From contig NZ_MSJL01000018.1 of the NCBI RefSeq assembly GCF_001921825.1, forward strand, positions 1-44,718: a stretch of 44,718 nucleotides of DNA, read 5' to 3'. A program made the position numbers and the translations under genes. The DNA is from Streptococcus acidominimus (GTDB lineage: Bacteria > Bacillota > Bacilli > Lactobacillales > Streptococcaceae). Under the pieces are notes generated by a model that was not told where the DNA came from, ran no database searches, and saw nothing but the letters and a program-made list of their open reading frames with translations. This document shows, in pieces, positions 1 through 8,498 of this stretch. How positions within the stretch are numbered: the first letter of the stretch is position 1; each line of letters begins with the position of its first letter.

Positions 1-2
1 AT

Positions 3-224
3 GAAAATAGCTTTATTCCAGCTAAGAACTCAAAACATCACAGATTGACGGAAGAGGAAAAGCAACTAAATCGTGAGATGGCAGCGATTCGTATCCAAAT
101 TGAGCATTTCAATGCGAAGTTTAAGACGTTTCAAATCATGAAACAAGACTATCGTGGTCGGAGAAAACGTTTTGAAATACGTGCTGAGTTAATTTGTGGG
201 ATTATTAATTTTGAAACCAAGTAG
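3..224 (+). pseudogene. IS5-family transposase, C-terminal fragment (runs off left edge)
   Basis: Frame 3 is open from the window edge to a TAG at 222-224 and encodes about 73 residues. The run LTEEEKQLNREMAAIR followed by an arginine-rich YRGRRKRFEIR and an ending ICGIINFE is typical of the C-terminal end of DDE transposases of the IS5 superfamily (DDE_Tnp_4 type, IS1381-like). The catalytic glutamate region lies at or before this end, so only the tail is visible. Whether the element is intact to the left cannot be seen. No clear terminal inverted repeat was recognised in 225-300. Confidence 0.6.
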
Positions 225-382
225 TTACCGAACAAGTCTATTCCTTAAACACGGGATCGATTGCCTCATTCACTTCTGGTCCTTTTTATCTTGAAGAATA
301 ACTAAAAACTGGAGACAAACAATTCTTTTTTTAGGCCGTGGGCATCTATTTGTGAAAAACTTTTCCTTCAGAGAGCTTTTTT

Positions 383-391
383 TGGTATAAT
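383..391 (+). promoter_or_regulatory. Extended -10 promoter of corA
   Basis: TGGTATAAT at 383-391 is a perfect -10 hexamer with an extended TG motif, 44 bases before the corA start. No good -35 hexamer lies at the right spacing, which is common for extended -10 promoters in streptococci. Confidence 0.6.
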
Positions 392-435
392 GAGAGGGTG
401 CATTTAAACGCAATAAAAACTGAGGAGGATTTGAT

Positions 436-1380
436 ATGAAACAGATGTTTCGTTCTACATTAACGAATTTAGAAGAAATCCAAACCTTTGAACCAGGGGC
501 TTGGATTAACTTGGTTAACCCCTCCCAGGAAGAATCTGTCACATTGGCCGAACAATTTAACATTGACATCACTGACCTACGGGCCCCGCTCGACGTGGAA
601 GAGTCCTCTCGGATCGCCGTAGAAGATGACTACACCTTGATTATCGTGGACGTTCCGACCTACGAGGAGCGGAACAATAAAAGCTACCATATCACCCTAC
701 CGCTCGGGATTATTGTCACAAAGGATGTCGTCATCACCACCTGTGTTCAGCCCTTGAACCTCTTTGATCACTTCTTCAATCAACGGATCAAGAATTTCTA
801 TACCTTTATGAAGACACGCTTTGTCTTCCAGTTGCTCTATCGTAATGCTGAACTCTTCATCACTGCCCTACGTTCGATTGACCGACAGACGGATCGGATC
901 AGTGCCCATATCGACCGCGCCACCAAAAATGAACAAGTCATCGATATGATGGAGTTGGAAAAATCCATCGTCTATCTAAAAGCTTCCCTTAAACTCAATG
1001 AACGTGTGGTGAAAAAACTGTCTGTCCGAAACAGTACCTTAAAGAAATATGTGGAGGACGAGGATCTGCTTGAAGATACCTTGATCGAGACCCAGCAGGC
1101 CCTTGAGATGGCGGATATTTATGGCAATGTCTTGTACGCCCTTGCCGAAACATCTGCGGCGATTATTTCCAACAACCAAAACACCATTATGAAAACCTTG
1201 GCGCTTATGACGATGGCGCTCGATATTCCAACCGTTATTTTCTCGGCCTATGGAATGAACGTTCCGGAATCAGGTATGCCGTTTGGAGGACACCCCAACT
1301 CCTTCTGGATCATCTCCTTTATCTCGGCCTGTCTTAGTGCGGTTGTCGTCATCAACTTTTTACGCAAAAAATGGTTCTAA
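436..1380 (+). CDS. corA: CorA family divalent cation (Mg2+) transporter
   Basis: The 314-residue protein has the usual CorA plan: a long, charged, mostly helical cytoplasmic N-terminal domain (about residues 1-250) and two membrane helices at the C-terminus. The signature YGMNVP lies at the end of the first helix, in the pore loop, as in the family. The protein forms pentameric channels in the cell membrane that import Mg2+, in some members Co2+ or Ni2+. A strong ribosome site, GAGGAGG, sits 8 bases before the ATG. The DUF1129 gene begins 17 bases after the stop, so the two are probably co-transcribed. Family assignment is firm; ion preference is inferred. Confidence 0.93.
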   Translation: MKQMFRSTLTNLEEIQTFEPGAWINLVNPSQEESVTLAEQFNIDITDLRAPLDVEESSRIAVEDDYTLIIVDVPTYEERNNKSYHITLPLGIIVTKDVVITTCVQPLNLFDHFFNQRIKNFYTFMKTRFVFQLLYRNAELFITALRSIDRQTDRISAHIDRATKNEQVIDMMELEKSIVYLKASLKLNERVVKKLSVRNSTLKKYVEDEDLLEDTLIETQQALEMADIYGNVLYALAETSAAIISNNQNTIMKTLALMTMALDIPTVIFSAYGMNVPESGMPFGGHPNSFWIISFISACLSAVVVINFLRKKWF

Positions 1381-1397
1381 CACAAGAGGAGATCACT

Positions 1398-2051
1398 ATG
1401 CCATTTACAGAAATCAACGAATTAACCAAGAAAAATCAGGAATTTATCCATATCGCTACCAACCAGCTCATCAAGGCTGGTAAGACGGATACCGAAATCA
1501 AAGAATTGCTCGAAGAAATCCTCCCTGTCATTCTCGAACATCAAAAAACAGGCGTCACCGCCCGTAGTCTTTACGGAGCTCCTAGCGATTGGGCAGCTAG
1601 CAAGACTGCTCAATCTGAAGCAACAGATCAGCCACCACTCAATGAAAATCCTTGGCTCATGTGGCTCGATTCTAGCCTCTTACTCCTTGCTATTATCGGG
1701 ATCGTCAACGGGGCAATGAATTCCTTTAACGCAGGTGTCAACTACGGTCTCATTACCATGTTGCTGATCGGTTTTGGAGTGGGAGCTGGGATGTATATGA
1801 TGTACCACTTTGTCTACCGTGAGCAAGTCCAGACTGGTAAACGTCCGAGCCTTGTCAAAGCGCTTGGCTTTCTGGTGCTTGCAACACTTGCTTGGACCCT
1901 CGTCTTCTTCCTTGCAGCACTCATTCCAAGCAGTATCAATCCACCTGTATCACCATTCTTTGCGATTGTCATCGGTGCAGGAGCATTTGTCATTCGCTAC
2001 CTCATCAAGAAAAAGTACAATATCCGCAATGCTATGCAACCCATGCCCTAA
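1398..2051 (+). CDS. DUF1129 family membrane protein
   Basis: The ATG at 1398 is preferred over an upstream ATG at 1371 because AGAGGAG precedes it and the earlier start would overlap corA. The 217-residue product has a hydrophilic N-terminal part of about 85 residues and then about four hydrophobic segments (LLLLAIIGIVNGAM, TMLLIGFGVGAGMYMM, ALGFLVLATLAWTLVFFLAA, PFFAIVIGAGAFVIRYL), ending in a basic tail. This matches the DUF1129 family, which in streptococci usually follows corA. Its function is unknown; pairing with corA suggests a role linked to cation transport or envelope homeostasis, which is inference. Confidence 0.8.
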   Translation: MPFTEINELTKKNQEFIHIATNQLIKAGKTDTEIKELLEEILPVILEHQKTGVTARSLYGAPSDWAASKTAQSEATDQPPLNENPWLMWLDSSLLLLAIIGIVNGAMNSFNAGVNYGLITMLLIGFGVGAGMYMMYHFVYREQVQTGKRPSLVKALGFLVLATLAWTLVFFLAALIPSSINPPVSPFFAIVIGAGAFVIRYLIKKKYNIRNAMQPMP

Positions 2052-2141
2052 TAGCAGGAAAACCGATTGGCTCCTGATGTCACAAACATCAATCGCCCTT
2101 CCCCCTGCTCCATTTCCAAAAAAAGAACCTTGAAGGTTTCT

Positions 2142-2831
2142 ATGAAAAAAACCTACTCTTGGCAAGTCATCCTCATTTTATTTGCCCTCTATCTCATTCT
2201 TGTCGCCTTTTTCCCCGAGCTCAATATCATCTTGACTACTTCCCCCTCACCCTGCTCTTGGCTCTTGGTTTCCTGTGGTTGGGAGTGGAGCGCAAGAATA
2301 CCATTTTATTCTTCATCTGGCTTAGTTTCTCCTCCCTCTACATGCGGGAGATTATCCCCTATGCCTATACTCCATTTAATGTCGGACCCCTCTTTTGGGG
2401 GATTCTCGTGCTAGGCGTTGCCGTCCACAGTATCAATAAGAAGAGGCAACAGCACAAGTTCCTCCAATTTGAAGCGACATCTACTACCACCCTTCACTCA
2501 ACTGATAGCAATTACCTGAACATTGAAGCCAATTTCACCGACAAATACGCCTACTCCATTGCACCTGCCCTACAGGCTATCTCGATGAAGGCTTTCTGCG
2601 CCAATGTGCAACTCGATATAAGCCAAGCCCAATTTGAAAAAGACTTGACCCACCTCGTCGTGAAAAATACCCTTTCCAACTGTCGGATTCGGATTTCAAA
2701 AGATGTCAAGATCGTCAACACCCTCAAATCAGGATTGGGAGAACTCTACCTACCACCAACAAGCCATCAAGAAGCCACTCATCAACTCTACCTGACAGGA
2801 ACAAACACCCGCAGGCACCATCACATTCTAG
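2142..2831 (+). pseudogene. LiaF-like membrane protein, broken by two single-base indels
   Basis: The ATG at 2142 opens a frame that begins MKKTYSWQVILILFALYL, then leaves frame at a T5C4 run (2208-2216). The remainder continues in another frame (QYHLDYFPLTLLLALGFLWL and on to about 2805) with no stop for roughly 590 bases. A second indel at a C3 run (2808-2810) returns to the first frame and gives a short ending GTITF before a TAG at 2829-2831. Restored, the gene would be about 229 residues: N-terminal membrane helices and a soluble C-terminal half (IEANFTDKYAY, NVQLDISQAQF, NCRIRISKDVKI) resembling the LiaF C-terminal domain. As read, translation stops at 2414 after about 90 residues. No liaS or liaR follows. 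The LiaF assignment is by pattern only. Confidence 0.55.
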
Positions 2832-2904
2832 CGCGCTCCCCATCGAACAGCTGAGAGAGGTCGGTACCTTTCTTATATCAACCACCCGCGGTTGAAAGGA
2901 GGAA

Positions 2905-2984
2905 ACTTGGTTCGTCTGATACTCCACAGCTGTAAATAGCTACGTCCCCACTAAAGGGGAGAGTCGTAAAGCAAACCAAGTTCA
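2905..2984. other. Structured intergenic sequence with nested inverted repeats
   Basis: In the 290-base gap between convergent genes, AACTTGGTT (2905-2913) pairs with AACCAAGTT (2976-2984). Inside them ACTC pairs with GAGT and CCCC pairs with GGGG around ACTAAA. The nesting predicts a long multi-tier stem. It may be a small RNA, a terminator-like structure or a short mobile repeat. No open frame was seen in 2832-3090. Confidence 0.4.
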
Positions 2985-3095
2985 AAACAGTCATGTTTCC
3001 TTTATTATCCTACTCACTCGCTCTTTCATTTTCAGGCTCATGAAAAAATAGCCCTAGATGGGCTACAATTCGCTTTTCTAATTTATATGCTCATG

Positions 3096-3123
3096 AAAAA
3101 GAGGTTCACTGAACCTCTTTTTT
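3096..3123 (-). terminator. Terminator of the rpsF-ssb-rpsR operon
   Basis: AGAGGTTCA pairs with TGAACCTCT, with A and T runs on both sides. It overlaps the rpsR stop codon and can work in both directions. Confidence 0.85.
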
Positions 3124-3361
3124 AATCTTCATTTACAAATGGTAATAGTGCCATTACGCGTGCGCGTTTGATAGCTGTTGTTACTTTACGTTGGTTTTTA
3201 GCTGAAGTTCCAGTTACACGACGTGGTAAGATTTTTCCACGTTCTGAAATGAAACGACTAAGAAGCTCAGTATCTTTGTAATCAACATATTCAATTTTAT
3301 TCGCTGCGATATAATCAACTTTTTTACGGCGTTTGAATCCGCCACGACGTTGTTGAGCCAT
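3122..3361 (-). CDS. rpsR: 30S ribosomal protein S18
   Basis: The 79-residue basic protein contains the S18 core ([20 protein letters not shown], then KILPRRVTG and the arginine- and lysine-rich [11 protein letters not shown]). S18 pairs with S6 on the platform of the small subunit. It is the last gene of rpsF-ssb-rpsR, 32 bases after ssb, and its stop codon is overlapped by the operon terminator. Length is normal for the family. The TTTCTCC sequence on the plus strand just outside the start corresponds to a GGAGAAA ribosome site. Confidence 0.97.
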   Translation of the reverse strand: MAQQRRGGFKRRKKVDYIAANKIEYVDYKDTELLSRFISERGKILPRRVTGTSAKNQRKVTTAIKRARVMALLPFVNED

Positions 3362-3393
3362 GTTTTTCTCCTTTATTATTTTATCTGTCCTAT

Positions 3394-3888
3394 CTAGAAT
3401 GGTAAATCATCATCTGAAATATCCATTGGATTGGTTGCCCCAAATGGACTTTCATCGCGTGCAAAGTTTGGTGTAGATTGTGCAGGCGCTTGGTAAGGTG
3501 ATTGATAGTCATTACCACCAGCAAAGGAATTACCAGCTGGGTAGCCACCACCTTGGCCTTCACGTGCAGTACGGCTTTCCAATAGTTGGAAATTTTCTGC
3601 AACAACCTCGGTTACATAAACGCGTTGTCCTTGCTGATTTTCATAATTACGGGTCTGAATACGACCGGTAATCCCCACCAAGGCACCTTTTTTAGCCCAG
3701 TTTGCCAAGTTTTCAGCCTGCTGGCGCCAAATCACCACGTTAATAAAGTCCGCTTCTCGTTCACCGTTTTGGTTTTTAAAATTGCGGTTAACCGCAAGCG
3801 TAAATGTCGCAACGGCTTGGTTCGACGGTGTGTAACGAAGTTCTGCATCACGGGTCATACGACCAACTAGTACTACATTATTTATCAT
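3394..3888 (-). CDS. ssb: Single-stranded DNA-binding protein
   Basis: The 164-residue protein opens with the OB-fold start [20 protein letters not shown] and the ssDNA-binding core ([55 protein letters not shown]). A flexible glycine-, proline- and glutamine-rich linker runs from about residue 105 to 150. It ends in the acidic tip DISDDDLPF, which recruits replication and repair partners. The protein coats single-stranded DNA in replication, repair and competence. It sits between rpsF and rpsR as in most Firmicutes. The intact acidic tail marks it as the main housekeeping SSB. Confidence 0.97.
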   Translation of the reverse strand: MINNVVLVGRMTRDAELRYTPSNQAVATFTLAVNRNFKNQNGEREADFINVVIWRQQAENLANWAKKGALVGITGRIQTRNYENQQGQRVYVTEVVAENFQLLESRTAREGQGGGYPAGNSFAGGNDYQSPYQAPAQSTPNFARDESPFGATNPMDISDDDLPF

Positions 3889-3899
3889 AATCTACCTTC

Positions 3900-4190
3900 T
3901 TACGCGTCTAATTTCACAATCATGTGACGAAGAATGTCGCCGTTGATTTTTGAAAGACGGTCAAACTCTTTAAGAGCGACATCATCAGTTGCTTCAACGT
4001 TTACGAGGTGGTAAAGTCCTTCACGGAAATCTTTGATTTCGTATGCAAGACGACGTTTTTCCCATGCTTTTGATTCGACAATCGTTGCACCATTGTCAGT
4101 CAAGATAGAGTCAAAGCGCGCTACCAAAGCGTTTTTAGCTTCTTCTTCAATGTTTGGACGAATAATATAAAGAATTTCGTATTTAGCCAT
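3900..4190 (-). CDS. rpsF: 30S ribosomal protein S6
   Basis: The 96-residue product begins [20 protein letters not shown] and contains the S6 motifs [20 protein letters not shown] and [22 protein letters not shown]6 forms a dimer with S18 in the central domain of the 30S subunit. It is the first gene of the operon; ssb follows after 11 bases. An AAAGGAGGA ribosome site precedes the start, and a promoter and a folded leader lie upstream. Confidence 0.97.
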   Translation of the reverse strand: MAKYEILYIIRPNIEEEAKNALVARFDSILTDNGATIVESKAWEKRRLAYEIKDFREGLYHLVNVEATDDVALKEFDRLSKINGDILRHMIVKLDA

Positions 4191-4292
4191 TGATATGTTC
4201 CTCCTTTTGGTCTAATGACTCATGGTCTAGCCACGAGTAAGTGAGGGCTACTCACGAGATAACATTATACCGCACTTTCGAGGAAATAGCAA
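4191..4292 (-). promoter_or_regulatory. rpsF promoter and folded 5' leader
   Basis: On the minus strand a -35 TTGCTA (4287-4292), a 17-base spacer and a perfect -10 TATAAT (4264-4269) drive the operon. The roughly 65-base leader can form ACTCGTGG/CCATGAGT (one G-U pair) and an alternative GTGAG/CTCAC hairpin before the ribosome site. In several bacterial phyla the S6:S18 complex binds such a leader to repress its own operon. The position fits, but I could not confirm the conserved motif. Confidence 0.6.
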
Positions 4293-4402
4293 GGAAAACA
4301 GCAATTTTATTTTCTTTATCCATTTCCTATCATTCCTCAAGGTAAGTGCCAGCTGTACCTGTACGCTTGAAATTGGTCCTAGATTCCTTTTCAGCCAGCA
4401 TA

Positions 4403-4509
4403 TATAGCCGTTTAGTTTATTTTTAGTACTAGGCAACGAGTCGCAGGTAGTACTGGGGTACAGCAAGACGAGTTAACGAAGTAATAAAAATATAAACTAA
4501 ATGACTATA
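4403..4509. repeat. RUP-like 107-bp repeat, copy 1
   Basis: The element runs from TATAGCCGTTTAG to CTAAATGACTATA, has imperfect terminal inverted repeats of about 25 bases and is bounded by TA on both sides. Its length of 107 bp equals that reported for RUP elements of pneumococcus, which are thought to be moved by an IS630-type transposase. It lies 17 bases after the sus hydrolase gene. Near-identical copies occur at 33983 and 43225, and an expanded one at 13345. Confidence 0.85.
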
Positions 4510-4526
4510 GCCTAGGACCGTTTCTG

Positions 4527-5894
4527 TTATTGGGCAAAAGATAACGTCCGTTCACCTGACAAGAAATAGGTGCTGGTTAGGCTATCCTGACCGCCGTTGA
4601 CAAAGATTTCAATACTGTTTGTATCAATCACTACCAAGACTTTAGGATTTTCTGCACCAACAGCACGGCGTTGGGTAGACCACTCTTCTTCTCCCTGAAT
4701 GGCGAATGTCAAGCGACTACGGTCAATATAAACCTCTTGCTTAGCTGCATCATAGCCAAATTCGATATAGTCGGACTTGCTGCCTAGACGAAAGACCTTG
4801 CTCATTGTCCAATCCTCTTGGAAATAGCCTCCTCTTATCTCTCCTTTCGTAGGCAAAACCAGCAAATCCTCTAACAGACTGGCAGGGATTTCTTGATACA
4901 TAACACCATCTTGTATCTGCAATTTTCTCGGTATGGTCATGGCACAAGCCCAGTTGTGCTTGAGCTGGTCTGTTACATTAGTCCGCCCCCATGTCTGCAT
5001 CCAGGCAAGCATGATCCGTTCACCAGCTGCGTTTTCCAAGGTCTGTGGAGCATAGAAATCATGACCATGATCCACTTCTTTTACTGTATCAGGCCGAAAA
5101 ACCTTTTGCTCCCAATCCACATGCCCCGTCATGAGGACTGAGGAATTGATATTGGTATAGTCTAACCCCTCTTTTTGATAACGCATTGGTGACATAAGCA
5201 AGCAAGAAGTACCGTCTAGCTCAAAGTAGTCAGGGCATTCCCACATCAAGCCTTGGTGCGGCTCTCCTTTGAGGAAAATGGAAGCAAAGTCCCATGTGAC
5301 CAAATCAGGTGATTCAAGTAGTACAATCGTACCTACATGGTCACGGTGTTTAGCAGCGACCACTGCATAATAGGTGCCGTCTTTTTCAAATACCTTTGGA
5401 TCACGGAAGTCTGCCGCTACAAGCTCCTCTGGCAATATAGCTCCTGTCGCTACGGGGTTTGATGCTAGTTTTTCAAAATGAATACCGTCTGTCGAGTATG
5501 CCATGTTTTGCACCTGACGAATACTACCATCTGGATCCACAATATGACCTGTATACATCAGCCACAACCTATTATCTTTGACGATAGCACTTCCTGAAAA
5601 ACAGCCGTCCCTATCGTAATCTTGGTCTGGAGCTAGAGCAACTGGAAGATGCTCCCAATGGAGCAGGTCTTTACTTTTGGCATGTCCCCAGTGCATAGCA
5701 CCCCACTGTGTTCCATAAGGATAGTATTGGTAGAATAAGTGGTATTCCCCCCTGAACTGCACCAGACCGTTGGGATCATTGAGCCAGCCCACGGGAGCTG
5801 AAAAATGAAATGCTGGCTTATAGAGAGGATTGACCTCTCCCTGATGCTGCGCAATATAGCGATTCGCTTTTGTAACACTCCATACCTCTCCCAT
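4527..5894 (-). CDS. susH: GH32 sucrose-6-phosphate hydrolase / fructosidase
   Basis: The 455-residue protein has no signal peptide, so it is cytoplasmic. It carries the three GH32 catalytic landmarks: LNDPNG near residue 39 (nucleophile Asp), FRDPK near residue 165 (transition-state stabiliser) and WECPD near residue 219 (acid/base Glu). A short beta-sandwich follows the propeller. It should split the beta-fructosyl bond of sucrose, its 6-phosphate or short fructans after uptake. It is the last gene of an ABC-transporter operon, 19 bases after the binding-protein gene. That context matches the pneumococcal SUS locus (also described as the Fus fructo-oligosaccharide system), so unphosphorylated sucrose or kestose-like oligosaccharides are the likely substrates. 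The symbol rests on this operon pattern. Confidence 0.85.
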   Translation of the reverse strand: MGEVWSVTKANRYIAQHQGEVNPLYKPAFHFSAPVGWLNDPNGLVQFRGEYHLFYQYYPYGTQWGAMHWGHAKSKDLLHWEHLPVALAPDQDYDRDGCFSGSAIVKDNRLWLMYTGHIVDPDGSIRQVQNMAYSTDGIHFEKLASNPVATGAILPEELVAADFRDPKVFEKDGTYYAVVAAKHRDHVGTIVLLESPDLVTWDFASIFLKGEPHQGLMWECPDYFELDGTSCLLMSPMRYQKEGLDYTNINSSVLMTGHVDWEQKVFRPDTVKEVDHGHDFYAPQTLENAAGERIMLAWMQTWGRTNVTDQLKHNWACAMTIPRKLQIQDGVMYQEIPASLLEDLLVLPTKGEIRGGYFQEDWTMSKVFRLGSKSDYIEFGYDAAKQEVYIDRSRLTFAIQGEEEWSTQRRAVGAENPKVLVVIDTNSIEIFVNGGQDSLTSTYFLSGERTLSFAQ

Positions 5895-5913
5895 ATTCTC
5901 TCACTCTCTACTT

Positions 5914-7533
5914 CTATTTTTGATTTTCTAAATATTTATCGTAATATTTCTGTTTGATAGCTAACCAGTCTGATAAGCCGTATTTATCTAGCTCTTTGAG
6001 ATAATCATCCCATTCTTTGTCAATAGTACCATTGACAATCCATTCTGCACGTTTGCGATAGATATAGTCATTCATATCTGCCTCAATTTGTGCCAATCTA
6101 TCCAAATCCTCTTCTTCCATAAAGACGCGCGGATAGATCGCCTCATTGTTCATATATGGAACATAGGTTTTCTTCAAAATATCCAACCGCCATACAGCAT
6201 CGTCTGGCATGGTTGTTAGCTTACCGTAGTAGCTGTCTAAAATGGCAAGCGGTCCACCTACTTCTGTCTTTTGACGAAGCTCTCCTGGTGCTGTTCCATC
6301 AAGCGGTAAATGTTTTAGGCTATTGCTTGCCTTGTCAAATTCAAAGATATTTTGCTGACTATCATCGCCGTAAGTACCCCAGTTGTTTTGAACAGATTGC
6401 AAAGGTACATACTGGGCATCAATCCATTTGGCAGTCAATTCAAGGTTTTTATTGGCACTGGTAATGACCATACGGTCGCGCGAAAAGCCCATTCCGTTGG
6501 TTCTAGCAACGTGTTTTTTCCCACTTGGTCCAGTGAGAACAGGAAGAACATCGTAGCTATCATTGAAACCTGATACATTTGCCTTATCCCATGTAAAATA
6601 GACACCGTACTGATGATCCCCCCCTTTTGCAATATAGGTATTCCAATCTTGCTCAAAGGCTTCTGGATCTAGCAAGCCCTTTTCTTGTAGTTGACGGATG
6701 AATTTTACCCCTTCTTTATACTCCGGATTATCCGCTGTAAAATCTACAATACCGTCATTCCCAACGACCAAGTGATCATCATTGTCACCGATACCAAAGG
6801 CAGCAAACAAGAGTTTGAAGTCCTCATTTCCACCTGCATTGATAAAGGACATCGGAATCTCATCTGCCTTTCCGTTTCCATTTGGATCTTGTGTCTTAAA
6901 GGCTTCTAAAACAGTTACCAGCTCATCTGTTGTAGTTGGCATTTTGAGATTTAACTTTTTCAACCAGTCAATGTTAATCCAAGCCATATCATTTACGGAG
7001 TGAATGGATTCTTTGCCCTCACCCAATTCTTCAATCCAAGGGAAAGAATAGATATGACCGTCGGGCGCTGTGATTAAGGCACGGTATTCTGGCTTTTCAT
7101 CCAAAATCTTCTTCAAATTTGGCATGTATTGGTCGATCAAGTCCTCAACTGGGATAATCACCCCTTGTTTTGCCCATTTCACTAATTCAACGTCCGATGC
7201 AACAGCATTGTGAATCGCATCTGGCAAATCACCCGATGAAATGTCCAAGTTGCGCTTTTCTGCAAAATCAGAAGAATAGTTGATCCAGTCAATATGAACA
7301 CCTGTTTCCTCTTCCAAGCGTTGATAAATCAGCTTATCATTCGGATCTTTTGGTGCAAGTGGTGAACTACCTGTAATAAACTTCAAGGTCACCTTATCTT
7401 TAAGCGGGAAAGAAACATTTTCTAGCTTATAGTCTGGACTAGAGGCAGTCTTTTTATTGCCACAAGCAGTCAAAACCAAAGCAGAGGTTGCCAATAGAGT
7501 CGCACTGAGACTCATCCATGTTTTCATTTTCAT
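5914..7533 (-). CDS. susX: Sugar ABC transporter substrate-binding lipoprotein (SusX/FusA type)
   Basis: The start at 7533 is chosen because AAAGGAG lies 8 bases before it; an upstream in-frame ATG at 7563 has no such site. The 539-residue product has a lipoprotein signal ending in the lipobox LTAC, so it is anchored outside the membrane. It belongs to the large family-1 solute-binding proteins. The acidic loop DPNGNGKADEIP, about 200 residues in, resembles the EF-hand-like calcium loop of the pneumococcal fructo-oligosaccharide receptor. Together with the adjacent GH32 enzyme this points to sucrose or short fructans as ligand. It lies between the permease gene susT2 and the hydrolase gene. 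Confidence 0.85.
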   Translation of the reverse strand: MKMKTWMSLSATLLATSALVLTACGNKKTASSPDYKLENVSFPLKDKVTLKFITGSSPLAPKDPNDKLIYQRLEEETGVHIDWINYSSDFAEKRNLDISSGDLPDAIHNAVASDVELVKWAKQGVIIPVEDLIDQYMPNLKKILDEKPEYRALITAPDGHIYSFPWIEELGEGKESIHSVNDMAWINIDWLKKLNLKMPTTTDELVTVLEAFKTQDPNGNGKADEIPMSFINAGGNEDFKLLFAAFGIGDNDDHLVVGNDGIVDFTADNPEYKEGVKFIRQLQEKGLLDPEAFEQDWNTYIAKGGDHQYGVYFTWDKANVSGFNDSYDVLPVLTGPSGKKHVARTNGMGFSRDRMVITSANKNLELTAKWIDAQYVPLQSVQNNWGTYGDDSQQNIFEFDKASNSLKHLPLDGTAPGELRQKTEVGGPLAILDSYYGKLTTMPDDAVWRLDILKKTYVPYMNNEAIYPRVFMEEEDLDRLAQIEADMNDYIYRKRAEWIVNGTIDKEWDDYLKELDKYGLSDWLAIKQKYYDKYLENQK

Positions 7534-7600
7534 GAGAAAACTCCTTTTTATATTGATATACATTTTATGACATTTCCTAAAATCTATGTTCTAGGAAGTA

Positions 7601-8488
7601 TCAACCCTTCAACGAACCAGCCATAATCCCCTTATCAAAGTATTTCTGGAAGAAAGGATACATGACAATCAGCGGTAAGCTGGAAATCACAATCGTTGCA
7701 TACTTAATCATTTCTGCGATTCGTTTTAATTCATTCATGGCTACCTGCGCTCCAATCATATCTTTACCCGGTTCACTTTGAATCAAGATTTTCCGCAAAA
7801 CAAGCTGAAGCGGTTCTAGGTTCGGATCCTTGATATAAATCATGGCATCAAAGTAAGAATTCCATTGTCCTACAAAGGCATATAAGAAGAGGACAAACAT
7901 GATTGGTTTGGCAAGTGGCAGCATAATCTTGATAAAAATTTCCAAATCGTTGGCACCGTCGATATAAGCTGCCTCTAACAACTCATCTGGAATCCCTTGG
8001 AAATAGGTGCGAGCCAAGATGATATTCCAGACATTGATCGCACCAGGCACGATAATGGCCCAGACGGTATTGAGCATACCCAAATCTTTTACAAGGAGAT
8101 AGGTCGGTACCAAGCCTCCACCGAAGAACATGGTGAAAATCAGAAAGGCATTCAACCACTTTTTACCAACCAAATCCTTTTTCGACAAAGGATAGGCAGT
8201 CAAAACAGAGAGGAAAACCGTCAAAGCTGCAAAGCTAAAGGAATAAAAGAGGGAGTTGAAAAATCCTCGAACAATCGATTGGTCACTAAAGACCCTCTGG
8301 TAGCCCTCAATCGTCCAGTCAGTAGGGTCAAAACTAATTCCCTTACTCACGAGTACCTGTGGATCCATGAAAGAAGCCACCAAAATATACATCATTGGTA
8401 CAAGTGTAATCAAGACCAAAAAGGCAATGATGAGTTTATTCACGACCAGCATCCGCTTGTCGAATCTTGTATATAGTTGTGTGTTCAT
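7601..8488 (-). CDS. susT2: Sugar ABC transporter permease (MalG-like)
   Basis: The 295-residue membrane protein has about six hydrophobic helices and the permease coupling motif EAAYIDGANDLEIFIKIMLP, which contacts the ATPase. The ending KYFDKGIMAGSLKG is typical of the MalG/LplC group. It should form the inner-membrane pore with the upstream permease. It starts 10 bases after susT1, and the binding protein follows. No ATPase gene is present in the locus; in streptococci such systems share the multitask ATPase MsmK. Confidence 0.9.
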   Translation of the reverse strand: MNTQLYTRFDKRMLVVNKLIIAFLVLITLVPMMYILVASFMDPQVLVSKGISFDPTDWTIEGYQRVFSDQSIVRGFFNSLFYSFSFAALTVFLSVLTAYPLSKKDLVGKKWLNAFLIFTMFFGGGLVPTYLLVKDLGMLNTVWAIIVPGAINVWNIILARTYFQGIPDELLEAAYIDGANDLEIFIKIMLPLAKPIMFVLFLYAFVGQWNSYFDAMIYIKDPNLEPLQLVLRKILIQSEPGKDMIGAQVAMNELKRIAEMIKYATIVISSLPLIVMYPFFQKYFDKGIMAGSLKG

Positions 8489-8498
8489 TTCATTCTCC

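Noticed and set aside
270..572. 100-codon minus-strand frame overlapping the corA promoter and start
   Set aside because: It is antisense to corA and has no family features; the plus-strand promoter and ribosome site explain the region.
2832..3000. liaS remnant after the LiaF-like gene
   Set aside because: Short frames here (for example one reading IEQLREVGTFLISTT) could not be linked to a histidine kinase.
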